Source: Saccharopolyspora shandongensis
GTDB lineage: Bacteria > Actinomycetota > Actinomycetes > Mycobacteriales > Pseudonocardiaceae
Assembly: GCF_900106995.1 (NCBI RefSeq)
Contig: NZ_FNOK01000033.1
Coordinates: forward strand, 1-64,000
Direction of reading: 5' to 3'
Length of the DNA: 64,000 bases
How positions within the stretch are numbered: the stretch's first letter is position 1; each line of letters starts with the position of its first letter. The position numbers and the translations under genes are program-made. Under the pieces are notes generated by a model that did not search any database, was not told where the DNA came from, and was given only the letters and a program-made list of their open reading frames with translations. Shown piece after piece: positions 45,663-54,065 of the stretch.

Positions 45663-46641
45663 AGCGCAGTGGATCAGCGTGCACATCCACTACCACGATC
45701 CGCTGGAGGCGGTCGTCACCGGCGCGGTCCGGCCGCTGGTGGCGGAGCTGGGCGGCGGACTCGACGGGCACTTCTTCGTGCGGCACTGGCAGGCGGGCCC
45801 GCACCTGCGGCTCCGGGTGAAACCTCGTTCGCCCGGCGACGCCGACAAGGTCCTCGAACTCCTCGACCGGCGGGTGGGGGAGTTCCTCCGCGACCGCCCG
45901 TCCCGCGCGACCGTCACCGAGCAGGACTACCGCGAGGTGGCCGATCCGCTGGTGGGGATCGAGCGGGGCCAGCACGAGGCCGAACCGCTGCAACCGAACA
46001 ACACCGTGCGGCACGTGCCCTACGAACCGGAATACGCGCGCTACGGCGGCACTCCCGAGGCCATGGGCGTCGTCGAACGGCACTTCGCCGAGTCCAGCGA
46101 GCTGGTGGCCGACCTGCTGGCGCAGGGCCCGACCGGCGATCAGCGCACCGGGCAGGCGCTGGCGATGATGCTGGTCTGCGCGATGACCGCGGCAGGCGGC
46201 TCCGACGGCCTGGCCGACTACCTCGGCACCGGTCACCGCGACTGGGGGCGACGGCTGGTGTTCGGCGATCCGGACGCCGCCGAGACCCACTTCGAGGCGA
46301 AGTACCAGCGGCAGCGGGATCGGCTGCTCGGCGTCGTCGAAGGGCTGGTCCGGGCGGTCGACTCCGGCGCCACCGAGCGCGCTGGAGCCGCGGTGGCGCG
46401 GTGGGCCGGCGCGACCACGACCCTGCGTGACGAGTTGCGGCTGCTCCGGGAGGGCGGCCGGTTCGAGGTGCAGGACGTGCTGATGCCGCCGCAGCGGCAC
46501 CGCGAGGCCGAACTCGCCAGCGTGCTGCTGTTCTGCTCGCACATGAACAACAACCGGCTGGGCATCTCGCTCCCGGAGGAGTCCTACCTGATGTACCTGC
46601 TGTGGCGGGCGGTTTCCGAGATCACCGGGAGTGCGAGTTGA
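45655..46641 (+). CDS. LanB C-terminal elimination-type protein (TbtC-like)
   Basis: The 328-residue protein belongs to the SpaB_C/thiopeptide-type bacteriocin family: WISVHIHYHDPLEAVVTGAV, GHFFVRHWQAGPHLRLRVKP and SVLLFCSHMNNNRLGISLPE. Positioned right after the LanB-N gene, with which it overlaps by eight bases, it is the natural candidate for glutamate elimination, giving dehydroalanine from Ser1 and Ser10 of the core and possibly dehydrobutyrine from Thr8. It resembles the protein at 34439 but is shorter. The roles of the two could be swapped. Confidence 0.85.
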   Translation: MTEAQWISVHIHYHDPLEAVVTGAVRPLVAELGGGLDGHFFVRHWQAGPHLRLRVKPRSPGDADKVLELLDRRVGEFLRDRPSRATVTEQDYREVADPLVGIERGQHEAEPLQPNNTVRHVPYEPEYARYGGTPEAMGVVERHFAESSELVADLLAQGPTGDQRTGQALAMMLVCAMTAAGGSDGLADYLGTGHRDWGRRLVFGDPDAAETHFEAKYQRQRDRLLGVVEGLVRAVDSGATERAGAAVARWAGATTTLRDELRLLREGGRFEVQDVLMPPQRHREAELASVLLFCSHMNNNRLGISLPEESYLMYLLWRAVSEITGSAS

Positions 46642-48188
46642 ACACCGAGCAGTCGGCCGCGAGCGCCCGCAAGTACCTGGCACTGGCCGAGGGCATGCCG
46701 ATTCCCGAGGAGATCGACTGGGGCGATTCGCCGACCCAGTTCAAGGTCTACCGGGACAAGCCGCGGATTCCGCTGGGCTACCGGACGACGCCGACCGCCG
46801 AGGCATCGCCCACCGATCGGCTCGGGCAACTCCTGCTGGACTGCTACGGGGTGACCCGCTACCGGTGGACGACGGCCGACGCGCTGCGCCGGTTGATCGG
46901 CACCCGGGGAGCGGAGCCCGGCGGCGGCGCGAAGCTCGCCAGGAACGCGTTGCGGCCGGTGCCGTCCGGCGGTTCGCGGTTCCCCGCCGAGCTGTACGTG
47001 GTGGCCGGCCCCGGCAGCGGCGCTCCGCCCGGCGTTTACCACTACGACGCCGCGCACCACTCGCTGGTGACGTTGCGGGACGGCGACTGGACGCCCGAAC
47101 TGGCCGCCGGGCTGGGCGGCGAGCGTTCGGAGCTGACGCTGCTGACGACCGCGTTCTTCTGGAAGAACGCGTTCAAGTACGGCGACGTGACGTACCGGCT
47201 GTGCGGCCTGGACATCGGTGTCCTCATCGGACAGATCCTCGCCGTGGCCGCGCGCGAGCAGACCGAGGCGAGGGTGCGGTACCAGTTCGCCGACGACACC
47301 CTGGACGGCCTGCTGCGGCTCGACCCGATGCGGGAAAGCGTCTACGCCGCAATAGCTCTCGGCCCCGTCGAACGCACCTCGGGCGGATCGCGCCCCGTCA
47401 CGGGCGCGGAGCGCCCGCGGACCGGCTCGGGTTCGGTGGCGGAGCGGGACTGGTCGATCGCGACATTGCCGCTGCAAGCCGAGGTGCACCAGGCGTCCAG
47501 GCGCGCCGCGTCGCCGCCGGAGGCAGGCGCCAAACCGGAGATCAGTGCCTCGGGCGTGCCCGGCGGGGGAACGGTGGCACTGCCCGGCCGCCGGGTCGAC
47601 CCGCTCGGCGGGTTGCGGGCCCGGCGTTCCTCGATGGGCTACTTCACCCCGTCCGACCTGGGCCAGGACGCGCTGGCGGCGCTGCTCGCGGCGGCGGCAG
47701 AGGGCTACCGGAACGATCTCGACGGGCCGTCACCCGCGGTCCGGCACACCGCACTCCTCTGCGCGGTGAACCGGGTTTCCGGCCTGGAGCCCGGCGTCTA
47801 CCGCTACCGGCCGGAGCGCGCTGACCTGGAGCTCGTGCGCGCCGCGCCCGGAATCGGCGGCGAACTCCAGGAGGCGCTGCTGATCAAGCTCTTCAACCTC
47901 ACCCACACGAACCTGTGCATCTACCCGGTGGGCGAGTACGAGAGCGGCTTCCGCGCGCACGGCGACCGCTGGTACCGGATGCAGAACATGGAAGCCGGAA
48001 TCCTGACGCAGCGGCTCTACCTGGCCGCGGCGGCGCTCGGGCTGCGCTGCCACGCCAGCCTCGGCTACCACGTGCCGCAGACCAACCGCCTGCTCGGAAT
48101 CGACGGAACGGGCCTCACCAGCCTGCTCCAGGTGATGATCGGCTCCGGCCGCGCACCAGGAGACTTCTACGAGGCGGGCTGGCATTAA
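46638..48188 (+). CDS. SagB-type azoline dehydrogenase 2 (tandem nitroreductase fold)
   Basis: The 516-residue protein is a second double-domain TOMM dehydrogenase: PSGGSRFPAELYVVAGPG, GVYHYDAAHHSLVTLRDGDW and TAFFWKNAFKYGDVTYRLCG in the first half, then GVYRYRPERADLELV and YRMQNMEAGILTQRLYLAAA in the second. A Pro/Ala/Gly-rich linker of about 80 residues joins the halves. TTG 46638 overlaps the previous stop (TTGA), with GGGAG six bases upstream; a GTG at 46602 is less likely. Two dehydrogenases in one cluster is unusual. They may act on different cysteines or form a heteromer. Confidence 0.87.
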   Translation: MNTEQSAASARKYLALAEGMPIPEEIDWGDSPTQFKVYRDKPRIPLGYRTTPTAEASPTDRLGQLLLDCYGVTRYRWTTADALRRLIGTRGAEPGGGAKLARNALRPVPSGGSRFPAELYVVAGPGSGAPPGVYHYDAAHHSLVTLRDGDWTPELAAGLGGERSELTLLTTAFFWKNAFKYGDVTYRLCGLDIGVLIGQILAVAAREQTEARVRYQFADDTLDGLLRLDPMRESVYAAIALGPVERTSGGSRPVTGAERPRTGSGSVAERDWSIATLPLQAEVHQASRRAASPPEAGAKPEISASGVPGGGTVALPGRRVDPLGGLRARRSSMGYFTPSDLGQDALAALLAAAAEGYRNDLDGPSPAVRHTALLCAVNRVSGLEPGVYRYRPERADLELVRAAPGIGGELQEALLIKLFNLTHTNLCIYPVGEYESGFRAHGDRWYRMQNMEAGILTQRLYLAAAALGLRCHASLGYHVPQTNRLLGIDGTGLTSLLQVMIGSGRAPGDFYEAGWH

Positions 48189-48207
48189 GACTGTTTACCG
48201 GGCCCGT

Positions 48208-48365
48208 TTTGCGTGGCGGTGCGAGTAGCGGCCCCCCGCGGGAGTTGCTGTCGCCTTCTCGCTGTGGGATCCCCGACTCATGAATGCCAATTCACCACGT
48301 CGGGGCTGTCCTCGCTGGGAGAACCCCGGAGGGGTGGGCACCGTGAACCCGCGGCGGTGCAAGTT
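48208..48365. repeat. Intergenic repeat, copy 2
   Basis: This copy repeats the blocks of the element at 37207 (TTTGCGTGGCGGTGCGAGTA, GGGATCCCCGACT, CGGGGCTGTCCTCGC, GAACCCGCGGCGGTGC). It has a perfect 7-base stem CCCCGAC...GTCGGGG in its middle. It sits just after the last gene of the operon, and the flanking 48189-48484 holds no gene. Confidence 0.7.
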
Positions 48366-48484
48366 GCGAGGGTGGGCTAAGCGCCTTCGCCGCTTCAAAA
48401 ACCCGCCCTACCGCATTCCAGCACGTCCAAGATGACTCCTCGACCCGGGAGCGGTGGGTGCGCCGCCGCTCCCGGGGACCGAAG

Positions 48485-49765
48485 TCACCTCCTGGCGCCC
48501 GACCTGGCGGGCTCCCGTGCCGGCTGCCGCTTCCGCTGCATCATGCCGTTCATGGCGCGGAAGAAGACCCGCGACAGCGACACCGCGACCTTGTTGCTCT
48601 GCAAGCCCTGCTTCTGGTACTGCAGCGCCTTCCGCACGGCGGCGAAGCCGTATTCGAGCATCCCCGCCTCGAAGGCGCGGATCGCCTCGGTGGTCGCCAC
48701 CTTGCCGTCGCGCGCCGAAACCAGTTGGCGGCACAGCAGATCCGCGTCGCGCAACGCGGTGTTGCCGCCCATGCCGCCGACCGGCGACATGCTGTGCACC
48801 GCGTCGCCGAGCAGCGTGACGTTGGTGGTCTCCCACGGCTTGACCGGCACCGATGTCTTGTACGGCACCAGAAGCGCGCTCTCCGGATCGGATTCGGCGA
48901 TCAGCCTGCGCAGTTGCGGGTGCCAGTCGCCGACGAGCCGTTCGATCAGGCCCTTCAGCTCGGGCCCGTCCAGGGCCTCGATGTTGGCCGGGCACGCGCC
49001 GCGGCGGATCACGAAGGCGCTGCCGACGTAGGCGTCGTCGCCGCGCGTCTCGGGCAGGTCGTCCATCGCGGCCGTGCGGTCGAAGACCGAGATGGACAGG
49101 AAGAACGGCGCCGGCGCCATGATCATGCTCCGCCCGGTGGACAGCGGCGGCTGCAGCCAGGCGCGAACCTCCTCGGTGAGCGGGAGTTTCAGCCCGATGC
49201 CGTAGGCGTCGGTGTCCACCCGCTCCACGTGCGGCAGGTACTGCTTGCGCACCGGGGAGTTGACCCCGTCCGCGCCGACCAGGACGTCGCCGGTGGCGGT
49301 CGTGCCGTCGGCGAAGTGCGCGGTGATCTCGCCGTCCGGGCCGCGCTCGTAGCGTTCGAACTTCTTGTCGTAGTGCAGGACTTCGTCGAGCTCGGCGAGC
49401 AGCACCTCGCGCAGGGTCACCCGGTCGATCGCGTGGGAGCGCTCGGTCGGCCCGGAACCCGCGGCGCCGCGGGCGTCCTGCTCCATCACCATCAGTTCCT
49501 GCAGATCCTCGGTGAGGAACCGGAAACTGCCCAGGTCCACCGTGCTGCGCACGAAGGTCTCCCAGGTCTCCGCCGGCAGGCAGGCGTGCAGCGCCTTCGC
49601 CCCGTGCGGGTCGATGTGGATCCGGTAGCCCTCCAGGCGATCGGTGCGGGTGCGATCCCGTTCGTAGACCGCGACGTCCACCCCGGCCTTGCGCAATCCC
49701 TGTGCCAGGCAGAGGCCGCCGATGCCGCCGCCGATGACGAGAACCCTTAACGATGTTTCCGGCAT
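48485..49765 (-). CDS. FAD-dependent monooxygenase
   Basis: The 426-residue protein is a class A flavin hydroxylase: N-terminal FAD motif VLVIGGGIGGLCLAQGLRKA, the DG motif VLVGADGVNSPVRKQ and the GD motif VTLLGDAVHSMSPVGGMGGN. It would hydroxylate or epoxidise a tailoring position of the product, taking the role that a P450 has in thiomuracin. ATG 49765 has GGAGG upstream; a longer frame to 49933 is not supported. Codon 6 is TTA (49748-49750), another bldA-type control point. It converges on the end of the modification operon and is divergent from the methyltransferase at 50043. Confidence 0.9.
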   Translation of the reverse strand: MPETSLRVLVIGGGIGGLCLAQGLRKAGVDVAVYERDRTRTDRLEGYRIHIDPHGAKALHACLPAETWETFVRSTVDLGSFRFLTEDLQELMVMEQDARGAAGSGPTERSHAIDRVTLREVLLAELDEVLHYDKKFERYERGPDGEITAHFADGTTATGDVLVGADGVNSPVRKQYLPHVERVDTDAYGIGLKLPLTEEVRAWLQPPLSTGRSMIMAPAPFFLSISVFDRTAAMDDLPETRGDDAYVGSAFVIRRGACPANIEALDGPELKGLIERLVGDWHPQLRRLIAESDPESALLVPYKTSVPVKPWETTNVTLLGDAVHSMSPVGGMGGNTALRDADLLCRQLVSARDGKVATTEAIRAFEAGMLEYGFAAVRKALQYQKQGLQSNKVAVSLSRVFFRAMNGMMQRKRQPAREPARSGARR

Positions 49766-50042
49766 TTCCTGCTGGCCTCCTGGTAGTTCCCGGATTCCCC
49801 GGATCGCGTCGAGCGGGCGCGGGTGCCGATCGCGGCCACCCGTTCGGTTGCCCACCGAATGCCCGGCCGGTAGGCTTCGATTGCGCGTGACCGGCTCGGT
49901 CCGCGCAATCGGCCGACAGTCATCGCGGTGCAATGTTTTCGACCGGGTGCCACGGGTTTTCGGCGGTTCGGTGCGCTTCGCCCCCCGGCTCGACCACGTT
50001 CCCCCCCGCTGACTGTTTCACATTACCTTCGGGCGGTCCAGG
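49766..50042. promoter_or_regulatory. Divergent region between monooxygenase and methyltransferase
   Basis: This 277-base gap must carry the promoters of both genes. I found no clear consensus boxes. A run of eight or nine C at about 50001 and an AT-richer part at 50013-50030 just before the methyltransferase are notable. SARP binding would be expected here or upstream of other operons. Confidence 0.4.
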
Positions 50043-50711
50043 ATGCAGATGCAAGAGATAACGACCAAAGCCGGATACGACCGATGGGCGAGCACGTACG
50101 AACGAACGCCGAATCCGGTGGTGTCGCTGGACTCCCGGCACAGCATCGGGCTGCTGGCGCCGAAGCCGGGGGAGCGGATCCTGGACGCGGGCTGCGGAAC
50201 CGGGCGCAACCTCGGCGCGATGCTCGCCGCGGGCGCGGAGCCGCAGGGCGTCGACTTCTCGGCCGGGATGCTCGACGTGGCCCGGCACAGCCATCCGGGC
50301 GTCCCGCTCTTCGAGGGCGACCTGCAGGAGGCGCTGCCGTTCGCCGACGCCGAGTTCGACGCGGTGCTGTGCGCCCTGTTGGGCGAGCACCTGGAGGAGC
50401 CGGCGCGGGCGGTCGCCGAATTCCACCGGGTGCTGCGGCCGGGCGGGCGGCTGGTGTTCTCCGTCTTCCACCCCGAGATGGCGGCGACCGGGATGTCGGC
50501 GCAGTTCGAGGACGCCGGGGAGGTGTTCAAGATGGTCGCCCATCCGTACACAGTGGACGATTATGCGGGCTGGATCGCGGGCGCCGGTTTCACCGAGGTC
50601 CAGCGGCACGAGCTTTCCGGTGACGAGCAGATGGTCGACGAGGTCCCGTGGGCGTCGTGGCTGGTGGGCCGCCCGCTCGTGCTGGTGCTGACCGCCGCGA
50701 AAGCAGCCTGA
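50043..50711 (+). CDS. Class I SAM-dependent methyltransferase
   Basis: The 222-residue protein has the motif I loop RILDAGCGTGRNLGAMLAAG, motif II VDFSAGMLDVARHSHPG and VLRPGGRLVFSVFHPEMAAT. It is of the UbiE/Methyltransf_11 type. It may methylate the peptide product, or an oxygen introduced by the monooxygenase next door. The neighbouring S-adenosylhomocysteinase genes (52038, 56241) could recycle the by-product. The ATG follows a very pyrimidine-rich leader with only GTCCAGG as a weak ribosome site, and ATG 50049 is an alternative start. Confidence 0.85.
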   Translation: MQMQEITTKAGYDRWASTYERTPNPVVSLDSRHSIGLLAPKPGERILDAGCGTGRNLGAMLAAGAEPQGVDFSAGMLDVARHSHPGVPLFEGDLQEALPFADAEFDAVLCALLGEHLEEPARAVAEFHRVLRPGGRLVFSVFHPEMAATGMSAQFEDAGEVFKMVAHPYTVDDYAGWIAGAGFTEVQRHELSGDEQMVDEVPWASWLVGRPLVLVLTAAKAA

Positions 50712-51147
50712 GCGAGCGCCGGCGGGATTTTCCGGCGACGCCCGGGCGATCTGCCGGGTAAGGTGATCGGGTAGCGCGGGTTTTCCTGGGGACGAGCGGG
50801 AGGGCGTTGGCATGGGAGTTGTGATCTGCTGGGGGATTTCACCGGGCGCGCCCGGCGGCGGCGATGTGCCCCGCCCCGTCCCGGATGTTCACGGCAGACC
50901 CTGACGCGAACGGCATCGGCGAATCGGCGCGGCCGCGAGCGGGCGGCCGCGATGCCCGGCGAACCGGCGTCCAGGTGACGCACTTCGTCGCGGCTTCACC
51001 CGGTCTTCCCCGGCACCACGGCTGATCCTGCCCGGACGGAGGACAGGGGACCTCGGGACGTGCTGCGCGTTGCGGGCGTGATCGCTGCTGCGATCACCCG
51101 TCCCGGCTGACAACTTCGTCCAATTCGTAGGCGGATGGTTGCTGGGC
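50712..51147. other. Gap upstream of the SARP gene
   Basis: No gene was found in 436 bases. The sequence includes the palindrome at 51078 and presumably the SARP promoter. Reverse-strand frames over this part are long only because of the high GC and lack family features. Confidence 0.4.
51078..51097. promoter_or_regulatory. Perfect 8-base palindrome upstream of the SARP gene
   Basis: GTGATCGC, four bases, GCGATCAC form a perfect inverted repeat 50 bases before the SARP start. It may be an operator for a dimeric regulator of the activator gene. There is no T tract, so a terminator is less likely. Confidence 0.45.
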
Positions 51148-51963
51148 ATGCCGTTACTGGAAATCAACGTGCTGGGGCCGGTTTCGGTCCGGCTGCGGAA
51201 CTGTTCGATCGTGCCGACCGCCGGGAAGCCGCGGCAGGTGCTCGCCCTGCTGGCCCTGCGGTGCGGGCGCGCGGTTTCCGCATCGACCCTGATGTCGGAG
51301 ATCTGGGGCGATGCGGTGCCCCGCAGCGGACCGACCACGCTGCAGACGTACGTGTTGCAGCTGCGGCGGCGGATCGAGGGCTCGCTGCCGGTCGGCAGCA
51401 AGCAGACGGCCAAGGAGTTGCTCGCCCGCAGCTACAACGGCTACCAGCTCGTGGCGGCATCGCGTTCGTTCGACCTCGCCGAGTTCGACCGGCTGGCCGC
51501 GAGCGGCAGCGCCGCCCTGGAGAAGTGCGATGCGGAGAGCGCTGCGAGGTACCTGGGCCAGGCGTTGGACCTGTGGCGCGGCCCGGTCCTGGTGGACGTG
51601 CCGATGGGCCGGGTCTTGGCGGCGGCCGCCGCGACGATCGAAGATGCCCGCACCCGCGTGCTGGAACAGCGCATCGTCGCGGACCTCCACCTGGGCAGGC
51701 ACGCGGCGCTGATCCCGGAGCTGCGCACGCTGGTGGCGGCGCACCCGGCCGACGAGAACACCAGCGCACTGCTGATGATCGCGCTCCAGCGGTCGGGCGC
51801 GGTGCCCCGGGCGCTGCAGGTGTTCGAGGACCTGAGCCGGGCGCTGGGTGGCGAACCGTCGGCCTGCCTGCAGCGGCTCCGGCAGGAATTGATCGAGGAT
51901 CCAGCGAGAATCGAGGTGTCGACGTACTTCCCGGTCGAACGCGGACTCCCGCGGACGGTCTGA
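51148..51963 (+). CDS. SARP-family transcriptional activator (BTAD domain)
   Basis: The 271-residue protein has the N-terminal OmpR-like winged helix (LEINVLGPVSVRLRNCSIVP, LLALRCGRAVSASTLMSEIW, TLQTYVLQLRRRIEG) and the bacterial transcription-activation domain (FDRLAASGSAALEKCDAESA, LRTLVAAHPADENTSALLMI). SARPs of this length are pathway-specific activators. Its third codon is TTA (51154-51156), so its synthesis should depend on the bldA tRNA; it is the likely master switch of the thiopeptide locus. The start could also be TTG 51139. A strong terminator hairpin follows. Confidence 0.9.
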   Translation: MPLLEINVLGPVSVRLRNCSIVPTAGKPRQVLALLALRCGRAVSASTLMSEIWGDAVPRSGPTTLQTYVLQLRRRIEGSLPVGSKQTAKELLARSYNGYQLVAASRSFDLAEFDRLAASGSAALEKCDAESAARYLGQALDLWRGPVLVDVPMGRVLAAAAATIEDARTRVLEQRIVADLHLGRHAALIPELRTLVAAHPADENTSALLMIALQRSGAVPRALQVFEDLSRALGGEPSACLQRLRQELIEDPARIEVSTYFPVERGLPRTV

Positions 51964-51972
51964 AGTGATCTG

Positions 51973-52026
51973 AGTGCTCGTGAGTGGTTGCTCCGGTTCT
52001 TACCGGAACAACCACTCACGAGCACT
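51973..52026. terminator. Long bidirectional terminator hairpin
   Basis: AGTGCTCGTGAGTGGTTG (51973-51990) pairs perfectly with CAACCACTCACGAGCACT (52009-52026), and the inner CCGGT/ACCGG extends the stem with one mismatch around a TCTT loop. It sits between the convergent SARP gene and the leftward gene ending at 52038, so it can end both. Confidence 0.88.
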
Positions 52027-52037
52027 GGGGGCGCCCT

Positions 52038-52621
52038 TCAGCCGACGGCGCGGACTTCGGCGATCCGGTTTTCCAGGGCCGCGCCGAGTTCTGCCGGGCC
52101 GAGCTGGGCGAGGATGAGTTCTGGGCCGACGCCGGGGCGGTGTTGTTGGGTCAGGCCGTATCGGCCGTCCGGTTCGAAGGCGTCGAACGCACCCTGGCGA
52201 GCTTCTCGGGCTGGTGCTCGGCCATCAGCACCACGAGTTCGACGTCGTCGTCGAGGACGAGGTCCGGTTCCGAGTCGCCGATGGACAGCAGGCCCGCGCG
52301 CCAGTCCTCGACCGGCTCGCCGCGCCGCCCCACGGTCTCGATCCCGCGCTCTCGGAGGTGCGCCACCACGTCGTCCCGGGTGGTGCGCGGGTTGCTGCCG
52401 CCCACCACGACCTCGGCCCCGGCGTCCTGCAGGACGGTCGCCAGGAATCCCGTCTTCGGGTCGATGTGCAGGGCGACCGCCACCCGCAGGCCCTGGAAGG
52501 AGCCGTCGCCGACCAGCCCCCGGACGTAGGAGTCCAGCAGCGGGGAGTTCCGCTGGATCCACGCCATCTCGTCGGCGACGCCGCCGGAATCGGGAACGGT
52601 CACGGTGTCGTGGTGGTCCAC
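52038..52621 (-). CDS. S-adenosylhomocysteinase N-terminal-domain-like protein, probable frameshift
   Basis: From GTG 52621 the frame reads ADEMAWIQRNSPLLDSYVRG, then LRVAVALHIDPKTGFLATVL and AEVVVGGSNPRTTRDDVVAH. This parallels the substrate-domain start of S-adenosylhomocysteinase (compare LRIAACLHVTTETANLV and GSNP). The frame ends at 52151. A shift near 52190 leads into QGAFDAFEPDGRYGLTQQHR, ending ILAQLGPAELGAALENRIAE at 52038, just before the terminator, which supports one gene with an indel. No NAD domain exists, so it cannot be a normal hydrolase. The start overlaps the HAD gene by 22 bases. Confidence 0.6.
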
Positions 52622-53319
52622 GTCGGCCTCCCGGTGTCTTGGTTCGGCTGTCGGTGGCCGAGCAGCGCGGTCACGGCGTCGCGCAGGTTTTCGGCGATCG
52701 GCACGTCCAGCGCCTCGAAGTGCTCCCGGGAGTGGAGCGCGTCTCGGCCCGCGTGGTACAGCACGCAGTGCGCGCCGCATTCCCGCGCGGCCAGCGCGTC
52801 GTCCACGCTGTCGCCGACGAGGAGCACACTCTCCGGGCGCGCACCGATCTCGGCGAGGTGCCGCCGGAGGTGCGGGGCCTTCTTCGCGGCCTCGTCGGTG
52901 CGCAGCCCGTCGATGCGGCGGAAGAACGCGGTGATATCCGCGGTCTCCACCAGCGGCAGCAGTTTTTCGTGCGGGTACATCGAAAGCAGCGACTGGGCGA
53001 AGCCCGCGTCGGCGCACTGCCGCAGGACGTCGCGGGCCTGCGGGTGCAGGCCGAGGTTCTGGCGGTAGCGGACGTAGGTCTCCTGGAACGCCTCGGCCAG
53101 CCACTGCTGCTCTTCGTCGCTGAGATCGCGCTCGGCGAGCCGGTCGTAGAACAGCGGGATGGGCTGGGTGTGGTGCTCCTGGTACCGGGCTCGCGTGACG
53201 GTCGGCAGCCCAGCCCGGGCGAAGATGTCGATCGTCGCGTCGATCAGCGCGGCGGTGTCGGCGAAAAGCGTGCCGTTCCAGTCCCACACGATGTGGTCGA
53301 TCTCGGCGAAGCGCGTCAA
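52600..53319 (-). CDS. HAD-superfamily phosphatase
   Basis: The 239-residue protein has the HAD nucleophile motif HIVWDWNGTLFADTAA (DWNGT, second acidic residue replaced by Asn), a four-helix cap, SLLSMYPHEKLL and the Mg-binding VLLVGDSVDDALAAREC. It is phosphoglycolate-phosphatase-like; the substrate is unknown. TTG 53319 is chosen because AAGGAG lies seven bases upstream, whereas an extension to 53469 has no support. It lies in a leftward group with the histidine phosphatase and the S-adenosylhomocysteinase-like gene, a set that suggests nucleoside or sugar-phosphate metabolism. Confidence 0.85.
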   Translation of the reverse strand: MTRFAEIDHIVWDWNGTLFADTAALIDATIDIFARAGLPTVTRARYQEHHTQPIPLFYDRLAERDLSDEEQQWLAEAFQETYVRYRQNLGLHPQARDVLRQCADAGFAQSLLSMYPHEKLLPLVETADITAFFRRIDGLRTDEAAKKAPHLRRHLAEIGARPESVLLVGDSVDDALAARECGAHCVLYHAGRDALHSREHFEALDVPIAENLRDAVTALLGHRQPNQDTGRPTWTTTTP

Positions 53320-53353
53320 GTCGTTCTCCTTTCCACACGCGGCATCGGCGGAA

Positions 53354-54065
53354 TCAGCGGACGTGTTCTGGCGCGGAGCGTTCACGGGGAGAGCTACTAC
53401 CAGAAGGTGCCGGTCCCGGACCGGTGCCGTCCGGATTCCTACGCCATTCGAGTGGGAGGTGGGACACATCGCCCAGCCCGCGCAGCCGCCCGCGGTCCTG
53501 GCCGAAGGTGAGCTCGGTGACCGAACCGACCGGTGCCGCGGCCAGATCGCGGTAGCGGGAAAGCGGAATGCCCAGCAGGAACCACGCGGCGAGCCGGACC
53601 GGGGCCTTGTGCGTCACCGCGGCCACCGCGCGGTGCCGTTCGAGCGCGTCGCGGACGGCCGCGACCACTCGCGCCGCCACCTCCAGGCCGGATTCGCCGC
53701 CCGGCGGGCAGTGCGGCGCCGGATTGCGCTTCCAGGATTCGCAGCACTCGTATCCGTCCAAATCGGACGGTTTTTGCTATCCCAAGAACCGAAGGACAAT
53801 TCGCACATCCGATCGTCCACTTCGTACTTATCCGTGTCGCGAGTCAGCAGATCGGCGGTCGTCCTGGCCCGGGTGGCGGGGCTGCTCGGGACGAGGTCGA
53901 TGCCGTCGAGCGCGGGATGGTCGGCCAGGTGCCGCGCCCTGGTCTCGCCGGTGGCGGTCAGCGTCGCGCGCGCCGCTGAACCTGCCTTCGACGGTGCATC
54001 GCGTCTGGGCGTGCCGGGATGAGCAGGAGGCGGCCGGGAGCGGGCGAAGTGCGTTGGGGGATCAT
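53354..54065 (-). pseudogene. Histidine phosphatase family gene with several frameshifts
   Basis: Read in turn, three frames give a whole protein of about 236 residues: MIPQRTSPAPGRLLLI, RHAQTRCTVEGRFSGARD, TLTATGETRARHLADHPA, then FGSWD, LDGYECCESW and PPGGESGLEVAARVVAAVRD. The last conserved part is VAAVTHKAPVRLAAWFLLGI. Both catalytic His (RHAQT and VTH) are retained. Breaks fall at a CCC run near 54016, near 53960, and at an A run near 53775. All are one- or two-base changes, compatible with sequencing error in homopolymers. If real, the gene is dead. It would remove a phosphate next to the HAD phosphatase. Confidence 0.75.

Noticed and set aside
52151-53338. 395-codon reverse frame covering the HAD gene
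   Set aside because: Only its last 156 codons are coding-like (the SAHH-N-like part); the rest is a shadow of the HAD gene.
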